Assembly: GCA_023460035.1 (NCBI GenBank)
Contig: JAEWRN010000034.1
Span: 124,001-188,000, forward strand
Direction of reading: 5' to 3'
DNA from: Bacillota bacterium
GTDB taxonomy: Bacteria; Bacillota; Clostridia; Oscillospirales; Ruminococcaceae
DNA length: 64,000 bases
The translations under genes were made by a program, and so were the position numbers. This document shows positions 16,566 to 24,983 of this stretch, one piece after another. The notes under the pieces were generated by a model, which was given only the letters and a program-made list of their open reading frames with translations, was not told the DNA's origin and did no database searches. Positions within the stretch are counted from its first letter, which is position 1. The number at the start of each line of letters is the position of its first letter.

Positions 16566-17093
16566 ATGCTAACAGACCTAAATTATATTATGCTCAACCC
16601 AACACGAATGCGTATTGTAGAAACCTTTGCTTCACGCGGTAACATGACGGCAAACGAAGTATGTGAGGTATTACAGGATGTGCCGCGGACCACCCTTTAC
16701 CGGCACATCAATGTGTTGCTTGCCGCCAATATTTTGGCGGTTGTAAAACAAAAGAAGACGCGGGGCAGTGTCGAGCGCACACTTGCGCTGAATTTAGATG
16801 AAATAAACAGCGCAACTGATGTGAAAAGCATTCCACAACAGGCATTTGGCTTTTTAATGGGGGTCTACTCGAAGTTTGAAAGGTATTTTAACAAAGACAA
16901 TTTTGTGCCAGGCAGCAATAAAGTGTTTTTCAATCAGACTGTCATGATGATGACCGACAACGAGTTCGACGAATTTTTGGCAGACCTGCAAGCGCTGCTT
17001 GTGAAATATCATTACGAGGTTGCCGACGGGAGAACACCGAGGGACATATCCATTATTTCGGCACCGCCAACCCAGGATGATGATGGAGAATAA
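16566..17093 (+). CDS. Winged-helix (ArsR-like) transcriptional regulator
   Basis: A 175-residue regulator. The first 80 residues form a winged helix: MLNPTRMRIVETF, NMTANEVCEVLQ, and the recognition helix region PRTTLYRHINVLLAANIL, followed by a basic wing (VKQKKTRGSVERT). The C-terminal part (about 90-175) is a helical sensor domain of unknown ligand. AAAGGAGG precedes ATG. The promoter upstream carries a self-complementary operator, and the next gene, an alpha/beta hydrolase, begins immediately after its stop, so it probably controls that hydrolase. Confidence 0.8.
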   Translation: MLTDLNYIMLNPTRMRIVETFASRGNMTANEVCEVLQDVPRTTLYRHINVLLAANILAVVKQKKTRGSVERTLALNLDEINSATDVKSIPQQAFGFLMGVYSKFERYFNKDNFVPGSNKVFFNQTVMMMTDNEFDEFLADLQALLVKYHYEVADGRTPRDISIISAPPTQDDDGE

Positions 17094-17094
17094 G

Positions 17095-18075
17095 ATGGAG
17101 AATAAAATGAGGAAGATCAAAAAGAAACGGAGGAAAAAGGTGTTGGCTATTCTTGCAACGATTTTTGGCATGCTACTATTGCTGAACCTCGTCAGTTTAT
17201 TTGTGAACCAGGTTTTTTATTCCCACGAGTTGGATGATCTTGCACCCTACGGCAAATTAGTGGAAGTTGAGGGAAAAAAGATGCACGTCTATTCAATGGG
17301 ACGCGGCGAGCAGACGATTGTTTTATTGCCCGGGTTTGCGAACCCATTGCCGAGCGCAGACTTTGCCCCCCTGATGCGGGCATTGGCAAAAGACTATACG
17401 GTTGTGTGTGTCGAATATTTTGGCATTGGCTTTAGCGATGAAACCAATACCCCCCGCACAAATGAAAACTACACCACAGAAATACGTTTGGCGCTCTCTG
17501 CCGCAGGCTTTGCCGCGCCTTATATTTTAATGCCGCATTCCGGCTCGGGGATATACACCGAATATTATGCGGCAAAATACCCAGAGGAAGTGTCGGCTAT
17601 TATAATGATAGACACCACATCGTCTGCTGAAACAAGTATCAATGTCCCCAAGTTTGTTTACAGCTTGGGTAAGGTACAGCAAGCCATCGGCATTTCCCGC
17701 CCGCTCAACTCGGTCGTAGTCCAGTCCACGCTGGGGATCAACGAAAATAACGGTTATACGCAAACAGAAATCAGCGATTACACAAAATTTATGAATCACT
17801 ACTATAATGATACCATCGCAGACCAGATAGCGCGGCTGAACGAAAACACAAAAGAGGTGATGGGGATGGAATTTCCGCGCAGCGTGCCTGTTTTAAAGCT
17901 TGTGGCATCCGAAACTGCAAAGGGCAAGCAAACAGGCGTCGCATATCAAAATGCGCATATAGAGCGGTTGGGCCCAAGTGCAGAATGGCGCATCATAGAG
18001 GGCACCCATTATTTATATCATGGCCATATAGAAGAGATTTACCGCGCAACAAACGATTTTTTGCAAGGCAAATAA
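17095..18075 (+). CDS. Membrane-anchored alpha/beta hydrolase
   Basis: A 326-residue protein with a very basic N-terminus (RKIKKKRRKK), a transmembrane helix at about residues 17-40 (VLAILATIFGMLLLLNLVSL) and an extracytoplasmic alpha/beta hydrolase domain. TIVLLPGFANPLPSADF forms the oxyanion strand, PHSGSGIY carries the likely serine nucleophile, and GTHYLYHGH contains the likely catalytic histidine. Substrate unknown. Starts are ambiguous: ATG 17095 and 17107 both follow GGAG in a tandem ATGGAGAATAA repeat; 17095 is chosen because it lies next to the regulator stop. Confidence 0.8.
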   Translation: MENKMRKIKKKRRKKVLAILATIFGMLLLLNLVSLFVNQVFYSHELDDLAPYGKLVEVEGKKMHVYSMGRGEQTIVLLPGFANPLPSADFAPLMRALAKDYTVVCVEYFGIGFSDETNTPRTNENYTTEIRLALSAAGFAAPYILMPHSGSGIYTEYYAAKYPEEVSAIIMIDTTSSAETSINVPKFVYSLGKVQQAIGISRPLNSVVVQSTLGINENNGYTQTEISDYTKFMNHYYNDTIADQIARLNENTKEVMGMEFPRSVPVLKLVASETAKGKQTGVAYQNAHIERLGPSAEWRIIEGTHYLYHGHIEEIYRATNDFLQGK

Positions 18076-18131
18076 AACTGTGGCGGCATTTGCCATGCCG
18101 TTTCTGCGCCGCCGCAATTTTACTCGCACAC

Positions 18132-18173
18132 AAACACACCCCCTGATGTATTTTTTACATCAGGGGGTGTGTT
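18132..18173. terminator. Bidirectional terminator between convergent genes
   Basis: A perfect 19-bp stem starting AAACACACCCCCTGATGTA with a T loop and its complement; A and T runs on both outer sides suit termination of both the hydrolase and the HAD gene. Confidence 0.85.
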
Positions 18174-18268
18174 TGTTTCTATGATTTGTTTTTGCAGTTG
18201 AATATCGAATTTGTGAGGCGTTTTATTTTCAGGCGTCTACAAAACACCTGGCTGCGCGCCCCGCGATA

Positions 18269-19252
18269 TTACAATTCTTCTTTATCCTTTGGTTGCTCGG
18301 CTTTCTTAGCCGGGGCTTTTCTTTTGGCAGGGGCTCTTTTGGCAGCAGACCGTTTTTTTTGCGCTTCAGCCGCCAGTTTTGCCTTTTGCTTTGCAACATC
18401 GGCCACCGGGTCAGAGCCGGTGTTACGCACCCCGGCAGCGGGCCGGCGGCGAACCGGTTTATGCGTTTCTGTTTTAGCGGCTGCTTTGCCGGCTTCTCCC
18501 GTCAAAGTGCCCTTTGCGGCAGGCGATGCCTCTTTTTGCTGCACGTCGGGTTTCTTTTTCAGCCAGCTGAAAAGCGACGGCTTCCCCTCGCCGGGCTGTG
18601 GGCGGCGAGGCTCACTGCCGGTGTTAAAACGACGCTTTACATTAATGGGTACCGGCAGCCCAAGATCAATTAATTTGTGATGCAGGGATGCGGTGTTTTC
18701 AAACAGAAGCGCGGTCAGGCCGAGAGACTCTGCTGCGGCGACATTGGCAGGGCTGTCGTCGATGAACAGCGTTTCGGCGGGGGAAAGCTCGTAAGTGTGC
18801 AGCAGCAATTTAAAAATTTCAGGGTCCGGTTTTGCCATTTTAGCGGCGAAGCTGGGCACCCCGCCTTCAAATAACTGCATAAACCGGCGGCGTTGCTGAA
18901 ACATCAGGTAAACGTCCTCCGGGATATTCGACAAAAAATAAAGGTGGTTGCCGGAATGCCGCAACGCAAGAATCAAATCGACCGTGTCCAGCTTAGTCAC
19001 CATCAACTCGCGCCAATCGTCCAGCACCAGTTGTGCCTCGTAGCGGTGACGGCCCGCGGCTTCCAGCATATGACGTTCAGCCAAAGCACGGGTAATTTTA
19101 CCCTGGTCCAGCAGCTTCCAGTCTTCACTGTCAAAAATAATATTGTATAAAAATTCTTCAAGTTCTGAATTATTGAACAATTTGCTCAAATAACCTTTAG
19201 GGTCGTAATCAACAATAACGCCGCCAATATCAAAAACAATATTCTTAATCAA
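18269..19252 (-). CDS. HAD-family hydrolase with long Lys/Ala/Pro-rich C-terminal tail
   Basis: A 327-residue protein. Residues 1-205 form a HAD hydrolase of the IA/variant-3 type: nucleophile motif DIGGVIVDYD, motif II FLSNIPED, the KPDPEIFK lysine and motif IV FIDDSPANVAAA. Residues from about 215 are not part of the fold: a Pro/Arg/Lys linker then a tail rich in Lys, Ala and Pro with AAKRAPAKRKAPAKKAE repeats, like the C-terminus of histone H1 or of bacterial HU extensions. The tail should bind nucleic acid or acidic polymers (inference). The start is TTG at 19252 after GGAGGAAAG. Confidence 0.8.
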   Translation of the reverse strand: MIKNIVFDIGGVIVDYDPKGYLSKLFNNSELEEFLYNIIFDSEDWKLLDQGKITRALAERHMLEAAGRHRYEAQLVLDDWRELMVTKLDTVDLILALRHSGNHLYFLSNIPEDVYLMFQQRRRFMQLFEGGVPSFAAKMAKPDPEIFKLLLHTYELSPAETLFIDDSPANVAAAESLGLTALLFENTASLHHKLIDLGLPVPINVKRRFNTGSEPRRPQPGEGKPSLFSWLKKKPDVQQKEASPAAKGTLTGEAGKAAAKTETHKPVRRRPAAGVRNTGSDPVADVAKQKAKLAAEAQKKRSAAKRAPAKRKAPAKKAEQPKDKEEL

Positions 19253-19598
19253 GGCGCTTTCCTCCGGTTTGTGGCGCCGCTTGGCGCGGCAAATTAAAGT
19301 ATCATTAACTTTTATAGTTTAACACTTTTTCATCTATTTTAAAAGCGTGAAAACATCTTTTCACAAAACGGTAAAGCCTCCTTGTATAAAATGCCGAAAT
19401 ATAAAATTTTTGTCTGCCAAAATAGCCAAATCGACAATTTGTCAAGAATAGAAAAAGGAAATTATTTACAAAAAAAAAAGAATACTTTTAAAAATGTTGC
19501 ATAAATATCCCGAATGCATTAAAATAAACCATAATCCATCCGTCCAGCCTGCAGGGGTGGGCAGGGGTATGGATGAAGAAAAAGAGGGAGTGCTTCGC
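19253..19598. other. Divergent intergenic region
   Basis: About 350 AT-rich bases between the HAD gene and the amino acid transporter operon. It contains the ribosome site of the HAD gene, a GCCGC/GCGGC hairpin near 19265-19290, and the transporter promoter at 19497-19525. Nothing else was recognised. Confidence 0.5.
19497..19525 (+). promoter_or_regulatory. Promoter of the amino acid ABC operon
   Basis: TTGCAT (19497-19502), 17 bases, TAAAAT (19520-19525), about 75 bases before ATG 19599. Confidence 0.65.
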
Positions 19599-20447
19599 AT
19601 GAAAAAATTATTGTCTTTGTTCGCAGTCGCAGCGCTGGTGTTTTCATTGGTTGCCTGTGGCGGGAGCCAGGCATCCTCGGCCCAGTCCGGTGCCCAGTCC
19701 GGTACTGCAGAAGATGTGCTTAAGGTCGGCATGGAGTGCGCATACGCGCCGTTCAACTATACCCAGACCGATAATTCCAACAATGCCGCCGAGATTGATG
19801 GCGGCGGCTATGCCGGTGGTTACGATGTGCAGGTCGCGCAAAAAATTGCCGATGCGCTGGGTAAAAAGCTGCTGGTGGAAAAAATGGAATGGGACGGCCT
19901 GCTGCCTGCTTTGACCTCCGGCAAAATCGACATGATCATCGCCGGCATGTCCCCGACCGACGAGCGCAAAGAGTCGATTGATTTTTCGGACAACTACTAT
20001 GTGTCAGACCTTGTCATGGTGGTGCGCAAAGATGGCGCTTATGCCAATGCCACTTCGCTGGCTGATTTCAGCGGTGCAAAAATTACCGCACAGCTGAACA
20101 CCTTCCATTACACGGTTATCGACCAGATTCCCGGTGTGGACAAGCAGACGGCAATGGAAGATTTCCCGACAATGATCGTGGCGCTGCAGTCCGGCAAGAT
20201 TGACGGCTATATCTCCGAGCGCCCGGGCGCAATGTCCGCACAGATGTCGAACCCGGACCTGACCTACATCGCATTTGCTGAGGGCAAGGGCTTTGATTAC
20301 AGCACCGATGAGGGTGCCATCGCGGTCGGCATTAAAAAGGGCAGCGACCTGAAAGACCAGATCAACAAGGTGCTTGCCGGCATCAGCGAAGATGACCGCC
20401 AGAGCATGATGGAAAACGCAATCGCAAACCAGCCTGCGGCAGAATAA
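19599..20447 (+). CDS. Amino acid ABC transporter substrate-binding lipoprotein
   Basis: A 282-residue polar amino acid binding protein (SBP_bac_3 family). Signal peptide MKKLLSLFAVAALVFSLVAC ends with lipobox LVAC. LKVGMECAYAPFNYTQ, GYDVQVAQKIADALGK, GKIDMIIAGMSPTDERK and IDFSDNYY are family hallmarks. The frame is open from 19494, but ATG 19599 begins the signal peptide and has AGAGGGAG in front. It is followed by the permease and ATPase genes; the ligand is probably a polar or basic amino acid. Confidence 0.9.
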   Translation: MKKLLSLFAVAALVFSLVACGGSQASSAQSGAQSGTAEDVLKVGMECAYAPFNYTQTDNSNNAAEIDGGGYAGGYDVQVAQKIADALGKKLLVEKMEWDGLLPALTSGKIDMIIAGMSPTDERKESIDFSDNYYVSDLVMVVRKDGAYANATSLADFSGAKITAQLNTFHYTVIDQIPGVDKQTAMEDFPTMIVALQSGKIDGYISERPGAMSAQMSNPDLTYIAFAEGKGFDYSTDEGAIAVGIKKGSDLKDQINKVLAGISEDDRQSMMENAIANQPAAE

Positions 20448-20492
20448 CGCTTAAGCGGCAGGTTGTTGTGAAATGAAAACGTAAGGCTAAAA

Positions 20493-20525
20493 CACTATCC
20501 GGGCAAATTGTCCGGGTAGTGCTTT
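20493..20525 (+). terminator. Intercistronic hairpin after the binding-protein gene
   Basis: CACTATCCGG (20493-20502) and CCGGGTAGTG pair with one wobble, followed by CTTTGC. Placed as in the Liv operon, it probably lets part of the transcripts end after the binding protein. Confidence 0.5.
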
Positions 20526-20553
20526 GCTGTCTTAAAAAAGGAGAGCTGAACAC

Positions 20554-21168
20554 ATGGAACGCAGCTTTTTCGACTGGGTCGTTTACATCCTGCAAAAATA
20601 CGGGATGGACCTGCTGAAAGGCACCGGCACGACCATGCTGATTGCGGTGGTCGGCACAATTGTCGGCTTTTTGATCGGCCTGCTGATTGGCAGCATCCGC
20701 ACAATACCGGTTGGCACCAAAGACAAACCCATTAAAAAAGCTTTGCTGAAACTTGTGAACCTTCTGCTCAATATTTATATAGAAGTGTTTCGCGGCACGC
20801 CAATGATGGTGCAGGCCACGGTAATTTACTTTGGCCTGATGGAGGCGTTCGGCATTGACATGAGCCCGCTTACCGCCGGCTTGCTGGTCGTTTCAATCAA
20901 CACCGGCGCCTATATGTCCGAAATCGTGCGCGGCGGCATTCAGTCGATTGACCGCGGCCAGTACGAAGCCGCACATGCGCTGGGCTTGTCGCACTGGGGC
21001 GCCATGTTCAATGTCATTCTGCCGCAGGCAATTCGCAACATTTTGCCGGCAATCGGCAACGAGTTCGTTGTGAATATTAAGGATACCTCGGTGCTGAACG
21101 TCATCAGCGTGACCGAGCTGTTCTTCTCCACGCGTTCCAGCTGGCCCGCACCTATGAACCGTTTTTGA
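20554..21168 (+). CDS. Amino acid ABC transporter permease, frameshifted before its C-terminus
   Basis: The first 190 or so residues are a normal His/Glu/Gln-type permease: GTGTTMLIAVVGTIVGFLIG, EVFRGTPMMVQ, and the coupling EAAHALGLSHWGAMFNVILPQA. After SVTELFFSTRS the frame goes to a premature TGA at 21168. The missing C-terminus is present in another frame just downstream (21138-21326). The expected family segment of about 11 residues between ELFF and the YEPF-like helix is also a few residues short, which suggests a small deletion near 21130-21140. Either the gene is broken or there is an assembly error; the intact flanking genes favour the latter or a recent mutation. Start ATG 20554 follows AAAGGAG. 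Confidence 0.85.
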   Translation: MERSFFDWVVYILQKYGMDLLKGTGTTMLIAVVGTIVGFLIGLLIGSIRTIPVGTKDKPIKKALLKLVNLLLNIYIEVFRGTPMMVQATVIYFGLMEAFGIDMSPLTAGLLVVSINTGAYMSEIVRGGIQSIDRGQYEAAHALGLSHWGAMFNVILPQAIRNILPAIGNEFVVNIKDTSVLNVISVTELFFSTRSSWPAPMNRF

Positions 21169-21326
21169 TCTGCGGTGTCATTTATTTGATTTTGACCTTT
21201 ACAACGACCCGCATTTTGCGGCTGATTGAAAAGAAGATGGACGGCCCGGACAGTTACACTATTTTGGGCTCCGGCTCGGCGGCATCTGCGCCAATTAAAG
21301 TATCGGCAAAAAAGGGGGCGCACTGA
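21138..21326 (+). pseudogene. Out-of-frame C-terminal part of the amino acid permease
   Basis: Translated from 21138 this frame gives QLARTYEPFLICGVIYLIL and then TTTRILRLIEKKM, the last helix and end of the permease, with a polar tail ending KKGAH and TGA at 21324-21326, one base before the ATPase start codon. It belongs to the gene starting at 20554. Confidence 0.75.
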
Positions 21327-21327
21327 A

Positions 21328-22077
21328 ATGGAAGAAGTCATTCGCATTGAAGGTCTGCGCAAATCCTTTGGGCAGAACGAAATTTTAAAGGGCATTGATT
21401 TTTCAATTCAAAAAGGCGAAGTCGTCTGCCTGATCGGTGCTTCCGGCAGCGGTAAGTCCACCATGCTGCGCTGCATCAATCTGCTGGAGGTTGCCACCGG
21501 CGGTGCCATCTATTTTCACGGTACCAATATTTTAGAGCAGACCCACGGCACGCGCGATTACTGCGCAAAGCTGGGTATGGTGTTTCAAAGCTTCAACCTG
21601 TTTGAAAATTTGACCGCGCTGCAAAACTGTGTAATGCCGCAGCGCAAGGTGCTGCATCGCGAAAAAGCGCAGGCAGAGAGCACGGCAATGGAATATTTGT
21701 CTAAGGTTGGTATGGAGCAATACGCCAACGCCAAGCCGCGCCAGCTTTCCGGCGGGCAAAAGCAGCGCGTCGCCATTGCGCGCGCACTTTCTATGGAGCC
21801 GGAAGCCATGCTGTTCGACGAGCCCACCAGCGCACTGGACCCTGAGATGGTGGGTGAAGTGCTGAAGGTTATTCGGGACCTTGCCGACAGCGGGCTGACA
21901 ATGCTGATTGTCACGCATGAAATGGCCTTTGCCCGTGAGGTGGCCGACCGCATTGTGTTTATGGCGGACGGTGTGATTGAAGAGCAGGGCACGCCGGAAG
22001 AGATTTTTGACCATCCCCGCAGCGAGCGCACCCGGCAATTTTTGTCGCGGTTTCACGCCGCACAGCAAAACGGCTGA
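21328..22077 (+). CDS. glnQ: Amino acid ABC transporter ATP-binding protein (GlnQ type)
   Basis: A 249-residue ATPase. Walker A GASGSGKST, Q-loop VFQSFNLF, signature LSGGQKQRVAIARAL, Walker B AMLFDEPTSALDPE and H-loop VTHEM are all intact. ATG 21328 follows AAAAAGGGGGCG and is one base after the permease stop. It powers the importer with the permease at 20554-21326. A terminator follows. Confidence 0.92.
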   Translation: MEEVIRIEGLRKSFGQNEILKGIDFSIQKGEVVCLIGASGSGKSTMLRCINLLEVATGGAIYFHGTNILEQTHGTRDYCAKLGMVFQSFNLFENLTALQNCVMPQRKVLHREKAQAESTAMEYLSKVGMEQYANAKPRQLSGGQKQRVAIARALSMEPEAMLFDEPTSALDPEMVGEVLKVIRDLADSGLTMLIVTHEMAFAREVADRIVFMADGVIEEQGTPEEIFDHPRSERTRQFLSRFHAAQQNG

Positions 22078-22091
22078 ATGCTGTATAGCCG

Positions 22092-22124
22092 ACATGCCTC
22101 GGTAACTACCGGGGCATGTTTTTT
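22092..22124 (+). terminator. Terminator of the amino acid ABC operon
   Basis: ACATGCC-CGG pairs with CCG-GGCATGT (22092-22119), followed by six T. Confidence 0.85.
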
Positions 22125-22172
22125 GTAAAAGCTGCGCTATAAAAGCCCTTGCACAAATTGCAGGGCAGGGGC

Positions 22173-22201
22173 TTGTAATTTGTGTCAGGATATGATACAC
22201 T
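22173..22201 (+). promoter_or_regulatory. Possible promoter of rpsB-tsf
   Basis: TTGTAA (22173-22178), 17 bases, TACACT (22196-22201). TATGAT at 22191 is an alternative -10 without a matching -35. The following leader of about 110 bases contains GC-rich complementary segments and could carry S2 autoregulation, which I cannot confirm. Confidence 0.4.
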
Positions 22202-22315
22202 AATTCGGCAATACGCACGCATTGCTTTGTTTACGTGTGCCCCGGCCCTGCCGGCCGGTGGTGGTAAACAGCAGCGGCAATGCGGAGGAAAAACAATTTT
22301 TAGGAGGATTTATTT

Positions 22316-23047
22316 ATGGCAGTCGTATCAATGAAACAACTTCTCGAAGCCGGTGTACATTTTGGTCACCAGACCCGTCGGTGGAACCCCAAAATGAAGA
22401 AGTTCATCTTCACCGAGCGCAACGGCATTTACATCATCGACCTGCAGAAGACCGTTAAAATGCTGGATAACGCGTACAACTTTGTGCGTGACCTTGCAGC
22501 AGAGGGCGGCACCGTGCTGTTTGTCGGCACCAAAAAGCAGGCACAGGATTCCATCCGTGAAGAGGCCGAGCGCTGCGGCATGTACTACGTGAATGCCCGC
22601 TGGCTGGGCGGCACCCTGACCAACTTCCGCACCATTCGCAAGCGTATTGACCGCCTTGAGCAGCTGAAAAAGATGCGCGAGGACGGCACGTTTGATTTGC
22701 TGCCCAAAAAAGAAGTGGTCAAGCACGAGCTGGAAATTGAAAAGCTGGAAAAATTCCTTGGCGGCGTGAAGGACATGAACAAGCTGCCGAAGGCAATGTT
22801 TATTGTTGACCCGCACAAAGAGCGCATCGCTGTTTCGGAAGCGAAAAAGCTGAACATCCCCATCATCGCGATTGTGGATACCAACTGTGACCCGGATGAG
22901 ATCGACCACATCATCCCCGGCAACGACGATGCAATCCGTGCCGTGCGCCTGATTTCGGGTGCTATGGCGGACGCCGTGCTGGAAGGCCGTCAGGGCGTTG
23001 CAGATGCTGCACAGGAGCAGAAGGCAGCCGAAGGCGCCGAGGCTTAA
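22316..23047 (+). CDS. rpsB: 30S ribosomal protein S2
   Basis: A 243-residue small-subunit protein. The start VVSMKQLLEAGVHFGHQT and RRWNPKMKKFIF, the segment NARWLGGTLTNF and the IPIIAIVDTNCDPD stretch are diagnostic. TTAGGAGGATTT before ATG is a very strong ribosome site. The C-terminus is a short Ala/Glu/Gln-rich tail. tsf follows after 49 bases, the usual bacterial pair. Confidence 0.97.
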   Translation: MAVVSMKQLLEAGVHFGHQTRRWNPKMKKFIFTERNGIYIIDLQKTVKMLDNAYNFVRDLAAEGGTVLFVGTKKQAQDSIREEAERCGMYYVNARWLGGTLTNFRTIRKRIDRLEQLKKMREDGTFDLLPKKEVVKHELEIEKLEKFLGGVKDMNKLPKAMFIVDPHKERIAVSEAKKLNIPIIAIVDTNCDPDEIDHIIPGNDDAIRAVRLISGAMADAVLEGRQGVADAAQEQKAAEGAEA

Positions 23048-23096
23048 GGTGTGCAACCCCAACGAAGATAAGTGAATACAGGAGGTAACTGAAATT

Positions 23097-24014
23097 ATGG
23101 CATCTTTTAGTGCAATGGACGTAAAAACCCTGCGTGAGCAGACTGGCTGCGGCATGATGGATTGCAAAAAGGCCCTCACCGATGCAGACGGCGATTTTGA
23201 CAAAGCAGTTGAGCTGCTGCGTGAAAAGGGCCTTGCGGCCCAGACCAAAAAGGCGGGCCGCATTGCTGCCGAGGGTATGGTTTACGCTGAAGTAGATACC
23301 GATAAAAAGGTTGGCGTTGTTGTTGAAGTGAACGCCGAAACCGACTTTGTCGCGAAGAACGATAAATTCAAGTCGCTGGTGTACGGTATTGCCCGTGCAA
23401 TCATCGAGCAGAACCCTGCCGATGTTGAGGCGTTGATGGCCTGCAAAATGGAGGACGGCACTGTTGAAACCGCCTTGCAGGAGCGCATTTTGGTCATTGG
23501 CGAAAACATGAAAATTCGCCGCTTCACCCGCTACGAGGGCGATTGCGTTTCGTACATTCACGGCGGCGGCACCCATGCGGTGCTGGTGGCGTTTGATACC
23601 GACCTTGCTGGCAACCCCGACTTTGAAGTCTGCGGCAAAGATGTTGCGATGCAAATTGCAGCTGCGAACCCCGCATACGTCAACGAGAGCGAAGTGCCGG
23701 CAGAGGTTATTGAGAACGAGAAGAAGATTCTGCTCGCTCAGATTGAAAACGACCCCAAAATGGCAAGCAAGCCCGAGCAGGTCAAGACCAAAATGGTCGA
23801 GGGCCGTATCGGCAAGTATTACAAAGAGAACTGCCTGCTTGACCAGCCGTTCGTAAAGGACGACAAGATCAGTGTTGGCGGGTATCTTGCCGACACAGCC
23901 AAGAAGCTGGGCGGCAAAATTGGCGTTCTGCGTTTTGAGCGCTATGAAAAAGGCGAAGGCCTTGAGAAAAAGCAGGAAGATTTTGCTGCTGAAATCGCCG
24001 GCATGGTGAAATAA
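23097..24014 (+). CDS. tsf: Elongation factor Ts
   Basis: A 305-residue nucleotide exchange factor for EF-Tu. The N-terminal UBA-like domain includes VKTLREQTGCGMMDCKKAL; the core begins with EVNAETDFVAKND, both diagnostic. The length is normal for the full two-subdomain form. AGGAGGTAA precedes the ATG. A terminator lies just after the stop. Confidence 0.97.
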   Translation: MASFSAMDVKTLREQTGCGMMDCKKALTDADGDFDKAVELLREKGLAAQTKKAGRIAAEGMVYAEVDTDKKVGVVVEVNAETDFVAKNDKFKSLVYGIARAIIEQNPADVEALMACKMEDGTVETALQERILVIGENMKIRRFTRYEGDCVSYIHGGGTHAVLVAFDTDLAGNPDFEVCGKDVAMQIAAANPAYVNESEVPAEVIENEKKILLAQIENDPKMASKPEQVKTKMVEGRIGKYYKENCLLDQPFVKDDKISVGGYLADTAKKLGGKIGVLRFERYEKGEGLEKKQEDFAAEIAGMVK

Positions 24015-24026
24015 AAAATACACGAA

Positions 24027-24058
24027 AAGAGCTGCTCTGCTGGGCGGCTCTTTTTTTG
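24027..24058 (+). terminator. Terminator of rpsB-tsf
   Basis: AAGAGC-GC pairs with GC-GCTCTT around an 8-base loop, followed by seven T. Confidence 0.8.
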
Positions 24059-24178
24059 CGCAAATTTAGCGCTAAAGGCTGTTATATTGCGGCTTTTTGG
24101 TAATTTAAAGGCAAGTTGCCGCAGCCGGGCACAGCGCCCGGGCAGCAGTGGCGTGTTTTGCGGGTTGCCGGTTTGTGC

Positions 24179-24207
24179 TTTACAACCGGGGGCAACTATT
24201 GTAAAAT
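24179..24207 (+). promoter_or_regulatory. Promoter of the pyrH-frr-uppS-cdsA-dxr-rseP-ispG-polC operon
   Basis: TTTACA (24179-24184), 17 bases and TAAAAT (24202-24207). Confidence 0.7.
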
Positions 24208-24268
24208 AGAGTGAGCAAATATGCGGGCGTTTGCCCGCCTGAATAGTATCTTAGGCGGTGGTTTATTT

Positions 24269-24982
24269 TTGGAACTGAAATACAAACGAATTTTATTAAA
24301 ACTGTCCGGCGAGGCCCTTGCCGGCGACCAGAAAGTCGGCATTGATTACCCCACGGTGCTGCGCATCTGCGAAAGCATCCACAAGGCGCAGTCTCTTGGG
24401 GCTGAAATTGCCATTGTGGTGGGCGGCGGAAACTTTTGGCGCGGCCGGTCCAGCGGGGATATGGAGCGCACGCGCGCAGACCAGATTGGCATGCTGGCAA
24501 CGGTAATGAATGCCCTTGCGGTAGCCGATGCGCTGGAGCACCTTGGCCTTGAAGTGCGGGTGCAAACAGCGATTACCATGCAGCAGATTGCAGAGCCGTA
24601 TATTCGCAACCGCGCGACCCGTCACCTGGAAAAAGGCCGTGTTGTAATTTTGGCCTGTGGTACCGGCAACCCGTTCTTCTCTACCGATACGGCCTCGGCG
24701 CTGCGTGCGGCCGAAATCAATGCAGATGTTGTATTTAAGGCCACCATGGTGGACGGCGTGTACGACAAGGACCCGCACAAATTTAGCGATGCAAAAAAAT
24801 ACCACACTTTAACATTCACCCGCGTGCTGAACGACCAGCTTGCGGTGATGGATTCCACCGCGGCCACCATGTGCCGCGACAACAGCCTGCCGTTGTTGGT
24901 ATTTGACATTTCTGACCCTGAAAATATTGTCCGCGCTGTGCGCGGTGAGGACATTGGCACATTAGTGAAGGAGGAACAGTGA
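24269..24982 (+). CDS. pyrH: Uridylate kinase (UMP kinase)
   Basis: A 237-residue amino-acid-kinase-fold enzyme that phosphorylates UMP to UDP. YKRILLKLSGEALAG, VVGGGNFWRG, RNRATRHLEKG and FFSTDTASALRAAEI are diagnostic. An in-frame ATG at 24221 has no ribosome site; TTG 24269 follows AGGCGGTGG and gives the usual family length. The stop is just before frr. Confidence 0.95.
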   Translation: MELKYKRILLKLSGEALAGDQKVGIDYPTVLRICESIHKAQSLGAEIAIVVGGGNFWRGRSSGDMERTRADQIGMLATVMNALAVADALEHLGLEVRVQTAITMQQIAEPYIRNRATRHLEKGRVVILACGTGNPFFSTDTASALRAAEINADVVFKATMVDGVYDKDPHKFSDAKKYHTLTFTRVLNDQLAVMDSTAATMCRDNSLPLLVFDISDPENIVRAVRGEDIGTLVKEEQ

Positions 24983-24983
24983 C

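Noticed and set aside
22328..24023. Long minus-strand frames opposite rpsB and tsf
   Set aside because: They are antisense to two highly conserved translation genes; no ribosome site or domain is seen.
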